From Sympetrum striolatum (taxonomy: Eukaryota; Arthropoda; Insecta; Odonata; Libellulidae), in NCBI GenBank assembly GCA_947579665.1, contig CANPUZ010000059.1:496001-560000 (forward strand): a DNA stretch of 64,000 nucleotides, read 5' to 3'. Under the pieces are notes generated by a model. That model searched no databases, was not told where the DNA came from, and was given only the letters and a program-made list of their open reading frames with translations. The translations under genes and the position numbers were made by a program. Numbering within the stretch: position 1 is the first letter of the stretch; each line of letters opens with the position of its first letter. Positions 58,798-64,000 of the stretch are shown here, piece after piece.

Positions 58798-59072
58798 GCA
58801 CGGTGAATTGGTCCGGGGGGAATTCGTACGCGGGGAATGGATCCCCCGCGCTGATGTTGTACTACCAACCCAACCCACCCCACGGTTGATATAATTATAC
58901 CATTAACCAATAATCATGGCGTGTAGATTAACATAAGACTGAATAGCAATATTAGAAAATCAGCGCGGGGGATCAATTCACCACGTACGAATTCACCGCG
59001 TGAGAATTCACCGCGTGAGAATTCACCGGCGACCGGTGAACTGGTCCGGGGGGAATTGGTACGAGGGATATA
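58798..59072. repeat. GC-rich fold-back element with iterated GGTGAATT arms
   Basis: The left arm (58801-58855) and right arm (58959-59030) are inverted repeats. The innermost 16 bp, GATCCCCCGCGCTGAT at 58840-58855, match 58959-58974 perfectly. The right arm contains three iterations of GAATTCACCGCG-type words. Immediately after it, ACCGGTGAACTGGTCCGGGG (59033-59052) is a direct repeat of the left arm start (CGGTGAATTGGTCCGGGG, 58801). The structure is a fold-back or MITE-like element of unknown superfamily. Confidence 0.75.
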
Positions 59073-60130
59073 TTACTGGGAAGTAGCACTCTAAAACATT
59101 GAGATGACTCACGAGTGACTAAGGATTCATTTGCACATCCTTAAATTGTGTCGGTTTAATGACATTATGATTGAATTATTTGTGTAAATACTTAAGTATC
59201 ATTAATTTATGACAAAGTGTTTTTCAGAGCCGGGATGTGTGTGGAATCACTAAGTTGCCTTTGTTGAAGTTTAGCCTAAGTAGAAATCGTATTTAATGTG
59301 TTTGCCCGAAAACACTAATAAATTAGAATTAAATGCATCAATATTTCAGTTTCGTCATAACTTTGAACACGTGACATATATAAGGAGAATTGGCAACAGT
59401 TCACAGAATTAAACTGAATGTTCTTATTTTACGTACGTCTCAATTCTCTATTGATCTATATAACAATTAAGCCCAAATAACTGACTGCTGATTTAGCGAT
59501 TTAAATTAAAGAGAAAGGCATTTATATTTAAATCGCCTCGTGTTTCTCAATAATTTTTGCAATAATATAACAGAGGAGCCTTCATGATGCAACACGACTC
59601 CTAAGTATTAGTTGTGGTGCACTAACTCTAATGGACGCCCTGAAAATTGGTACTGCGCCTAAATTATACTAGTTTGATTTCAATTTGATAACTCCCTGAA
59701 AATCATCTAAATGGATCTATTGTTATTCAAATTCAGTTCATTATCACTGCACGAGAATTTCTATTGACATACAAATAGATAATTGCGTAACAAATACAGT
59801 TTTAAGAACAACAAACGGGTAAAGATATAAATGCAGGAATTAATCGCTGGATTTTATCAAGTCTTATGGTGAAGATTTCGCCTCTCGTCATTGCAGCATA
59901 AAAATACGAGATTTAGTGGATATTATGGATATAATTCGAGTGTCAGGAATATGCAAAAATTATAATATTATTTGAAACTAGTGGTAAACTAAAAAATATA
60001 TTATATTTTAGTTCCATTGCATTCTTTGATTGTATCTTTTTCCCAGACAAGGCTGTAAATGCACGAAAGAAAACAAACACATATTTCTAACAGAAACACA
60101 CGATGAGTTCGCTTTGAACTTGAAGGAAAG
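59073..60130. other. AT-rich non-coding DNA
   Basis: Nothing is assignable. Confidence 0.3.
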
Positions 60131-60137
60131 CGAAGAT

Positions 60138-60400
60138 TTGAAGGCCATTGGAAAGTCATTACTCGTCTTTTGGCATTGTTAGCATGAGCCTACTTCTTTT
60201 ACTGATACGTCGAAAGTGAAAGCAACGATAATGAAATGAAAACGATGCTTGGAAAATGTGAAATGAATTGAAGGACGTTGGAAAGCCATTACTGGTCTAA
60301 GAGTGATTGTTTACGTGATCATAGCTTCTTTTTAAAGTGCTTTGAAAGTGAAAGCAACGTTGAAGGGAAGCAAAATATCAATAGGTGTTGGAAAGAGCTC
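60138..60400 (+). repeat. Two diverged 132-bp tandem copies
   Basis: TTGAAGGCCATTGGAAAG at about 60138 and TTGAAGGACGTTGGAAAG at about 60270 start two copies. Both pass through CATTACT and end in CGAAAGTGAAAGCAACG or GAAAGTGAAAGCAACG. A partial third start (GTTGGAAAGAGC) follows at about 60387. The second copy lies in an 87-codon open frame (60278-60541), but stops in the first copy argue against coding. Confidence 0.65.
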
Positions 60401-60541
60401 ATCGAAGAAAGCGAAAATGCATTTCTGCGTCAGATCACAGAACAATACAGAAAAAGGGAAAGTGTATGTCTGACCATTGCATTGCTATGCTGTACTAATT
60501 ATTTTCCATTTAATTACTCATATGAGAATTATAAAAGATAG

Positions 60542-63500
60542 CAACATGCTACATGGTCATTCAGATTATGTTGTAATGCTCAAAGTTCTTATGAAATATT
60601 ATTTTCAACCCAAAAACTATTGAAGAATAAATATTTGAATTGATAGTCCGTTCTACAGGTATTTATAATATAATAAACGGTGAGAAAAAAAGAAGTCCAT
60701 AAAGTGAGGTTATTTTCAAAATACGTGGTATTAGAGATTGATATAAAAATTTATATTCAGCTTACCTAAGCTGAAGCTTCAATCCACTGAATCTAGCATC
60801 GAAGGATCTTCTGTACGACTTTCACTTCTAAAAGACGCCAATGAGCAATACGCAGGACAATATCGTTGTTGCCTCCCAAACAATTAAAAATGATAAATTC
60901 CAAATTATGAAAATATATATATATATATTAAAATTGGAATCATAATCTAAAGCCATGCAAATGTAAATTGAAGTAAGTAATTTGAAAACTATGTATTCCT
61001 GTTCATTTGCAACCGTTGACCAAACAGTTTAAAATATCTTGTTACATCATCGCACAATATTAGGAAGATAATAACTAATAATAATTAACCTTTAAGGAAG
61101 CCTTAATTAAAGTATTAGACATTGGCTGAAGATATTGAAATTATGACACGAAACAAATACTTTAATGACAGTACTAATTCGTTTCAAATCGAACAAAATG
61201 CCAAAAGTGATCAAGCAAAATTAAAATTGAAATTAAACTGTAAGAAATAAATATAGTGAAGATAATGAAATAATGCCGTTTAAATTTAGAATTACGTCGT
61301 TAAAGACAACAAGGAACTTGGAAACTATAGTAACTAAAACTTCTGAAAAGTCTACTAAATGGATACAAATCGGAAGAGCTAAACCTGTGAAAATGTAAAG
61401 TAAAACTCGCAATTTTAATATAAATAAATAATAAATATGGTTATATCAATGAACAACATTGAAAATAAGTTAAAAAATAACGACCGCTGACGGGAATTAA
61501 TAAAAAAATTGGTAAAGTATGGAATAATATTCCTGAAATTATTAGGCTAAATTTAAATTTATATTATTACAAACATTAAAACTGAACCGAATTCCAGTAC
61601 TGGCTCTCTAGGAATTTTTTCTCTCGTTTCTTAATTTCAATTTCAACGTGTTACTCGTAATGAAATGGCAGTTGAAATTTGCATGACTTTTAACTTTGAA
61701 ATCAAATTTCCGATGACGACTTGAAATTAATTTATAAAAATTCCAAAAAGGCATCACTCTATATTGAATCCAAAACTAATTTGGTGCGAAAAAATTATTA
61801 TTCGCACTAGAGGGTTATTGCAACTTAATATCCTTATAACGTTATCTTAGACGCGAGAGGACCGGTAATTCTACTGAGAATGATAAATAAATACAAACAT
61901 GTTTACGTAGATATAAAGACGATATAAATCTATTACCTTATATTACTCTTCTACTATATTAAGGCAATATATTCTATAATAGAATGAAAAATGAACAGCT
62001 ACGATGCGTCCACAATTTCCGTTAAAATTCAAATCCGATCTTCCCTTGTTTATGTGATGACGTCATGCACTTACGGAAGCATAAAAATTAGCGAAAGAAA
62101 TATTTTAAAAATATATTCAGATAAAACAAGTCACAGGGCATAATTTAGGAACACGGTAGTTCAGATCTGTATCTTTGGCAAATTGAAAATACAGGTGGCA
62201 AAGCCGAGTTCGAGGTTTTATCGGAATTTTTCTTTCGTTTATAACATTTAAATTCAGAGTATAACTCGTACGGAGGCAGTTTTAATTTTCACTTTCCACA
62301 CGCCTTACACGATGAATTACTATCATAGAAGTTATCGTTATCCAAGAAGAAAGACTACAACTAAATACCCTCAATCCCACGCGATGACATATTTGCACTT
62401 CAAAATATCAAAAGAAAAGATGTATGCCTTATACATTCGGGCATTAACTCGGCATAGGCAAACCTATAGATTCCGGTTTCTCGAGAAGAATAGGCTTGAA
62501 CCGGTACCTAGTCCCGGCGACATTCCTTTCTTACTCTTAAACTGTCATAAAATTTCAGAAGACTGTCTTAGATTCTTATTTACAAGCAAACATGTTTACT
62601 TAATTCGCTAATCACCTTCCTTAACGAGCTTTTACACCGGCGAACATACTTACGAAATCGTATTATACGGTTCCGATTCTAAATAAAAAGATTAATGTCA
62701 TCTCATTAATTCACCCAAAATTAAAATCAATCATAATATGAAACATATGATTCTTCGTACAGTAATATAACACAAGGAAAAAACTTAAATTCACCAACAC
62801 AAAGCAATAATCTCTCAGACAATGCCTAGTTAAGTATTAAGTGAGACTTAGGATTAACTGGAAATCCTGGGTGACAACGTTGGACATTGAACATGACAAC
62901 GAATTTCAACTGTTTTTCAAACACAGGTTGTCAGCACGACCTCGCTCGCAGAAATTCAGGCAGAAACTGACGAAAAAGCCGTCTGCGCAACCGTTAAACA
63001 ATAGTGCCGTCACCTGATTGGTCCAAATTTAACCGTCTTTCAACTTGGCTCCACCCACCAGCCGCCATGGAAATTTCCCACTGCCAACTAACATTATATT
63101 TTAACGAATTTAGTAAAGTATTATTAAAAATAAATATTTAATTTCCTCGTAGATTTTAATTATTTTGCTCAAATTTCGCGAAATCGTCGAAGTGCTGGAT
63201 CTTATAATATCAAAGTTTGCATAATTTAAATATTTTATGTTCCTAAGAAAATATTTATATTTGGATCTAGATATTTAAGATTATTAGGTTTTTTATTTCC
63301 AAAAATGAAATCATGATTTACAATTTAATATTACAACTATTCATCCAGAAAGAGAAAAATTTAACAATTATATCGATGTAATACATTGACCCACAATTAC
63401 TAACAAGATTTAATTGCAAGGATACGTTTTGAGGTAAAGAAGTGCAGTATTTCAAGAAATTACGTCAATTTTTACGAATAAAGCCAAGAAAACTATATTT

Positions 63501-64000
63501 CACTCTTAGAAATTCCTTTTAAAGATACCAATTCTCTCGCAAATTCAACACGTATTCTACGATGGCAACCAAAGATGCTTTTTTATAGCAAAATTATTTA
63601 ATCGAGATATATAATTGGATCGCATGATACATTACTAAGTTATGTGGAGGTCCCGGAAACTTTGGCAATATCTGGTATCTTCACTCGCTGTATTAATGGT
63701 TCACAAATACACGTAAGTAGCAAGATGAAACAAGTTACAACGAAGGAGAGGTTTTGATAGATTTCTTCTTTGACATTCATATTTCACTACCAATAAACAT
63801 TACTATTCTTGACCGCCATAATCAAGAGTTAATAAGTGTTTTTAGATTATTTATCCAATGAAATATCCTTCCTTGAAAGTACTGTCAATCGCATCATGAA
63901 TAACATTACTACATAATCTCGAACATGAATACATTTGCGTTAAGAATTCGATATCATTGTAGTTACCTAGGTGATTGTGTCCATGCTGACCCTCGAAGTG
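60542..64000. other. AT-rich non-coding DNA; orphan ORF and promoter-like patch
   Basis: No gene is supported. A 99-codon plus-strand frame at 62312-62611 (MNYYHRSYRYPRRKTTTKYP...) has no domain I know and no exon context. At 62930-63080 GC content rises, with CpGs, and the minus strand carries GGACCAATCAGGTGACG, a CCAAT box. This could be a promoter for a minus-strand transcript starting near 62900, but no coding exon was found below it. An AT repeat (ATATATATATATAT) lies at 60913-60928. Confidence 0.25.

Noticed and set aside
62312..62611. 99-codon basic ORF as a gene
   Set aside because: No homologous pattern recognised, no exon borders or poly(A) context. The length is near chance for this composition, so it is only mentioned in the flanking-region entry.

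Overview
The window is eukaryotic and almost certainly from an insect or another arthropod. It is AT-rich, dense with decayed transposons, and carries short exons with clean GT/AG borders. The supporting families are BEL/Pao and Gypsy LTR retrotransposons, RTE-like and CR1/jockey-like LINE remains, piggyBac-, pogo- and mariner-type non-autonomous elements, a ZAD (zinc-finger-associated domain) gene, a THAP-type start and a DUF4806-type gene. I cannot name the species. No complete, clearly functional host gene lies inside the window. All family calls are by eye.

Layout. 0-1.75 kb: 3' end of a BEL/Pao element (integrase, then a 306-bp 3' LTR). 2.1-2.7 kb: two phase-0 mini-exons that resemble linker exons of the ZAD gene. 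4.5-9.2 kb: a Gypsy element (206-bp 5' LTR, gag, protease, RT/RNase H), truncated before its 3' LTR and broken by a 549-bp piggyBac-like insert with TTAA duplications. 9.4-11.5 kb: a minus-strand DUF4806-like multi-exon gene with frame problems. 13.9-15.5 kb: six exons of a ZAD gene with two in-frame stops and no zinc fingers in reach. 16.0-17.1 kb: LINE remains.

17.1-30.0 kb is the most unusual region. About 34 diverged monomers, mostly 164-172 bp apart, each carry one copy of a motif whose reverse complement (GGTTCGATGCC) matches a Pol III B box. They are grouped into at least eight composite copies (three clusters) with a recurring monomer order and hairpin ends. A minus-strand set of mini-exons lies at 24.2-25.05 kb between clusters.

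30-52 kb is mostly AT-rich non-coding DNA. It holds possible non-coding spliced exons (31.5-32.5 kb), a tRNA-derived SINE-like sequence, several decayed LINE fragments, a duplicated ~1-kb THAP-start segment (42.6 and 48.6 kb), a nested tandem repeat (46.8-47.6 kb) and a mariner-like element with long inverted repeats (51.05-51.79 kb). 52.6-54.1 kb is a strand-asymmetric C-rich satellite with 126-bp and 84-bp higher-order periods. 55.6-57.6 kb holds a tentative minus-strand gene for a small secreted peptide, a type-II tRNA-like sequence, and a pogo-like MITE containing a 77-bp micro-MITE. 58.8-59.1 kb is a GC-rich fold-back element. The rest to 64 kb has no gene I can support.

The genes do not form a pathway. 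The window is best read as a transposon-rich intergenic or intronic landscape containing fragments of fast-evolving, multi-copy zinc-binding gene families (ZAD, THAP) and DUF4806.
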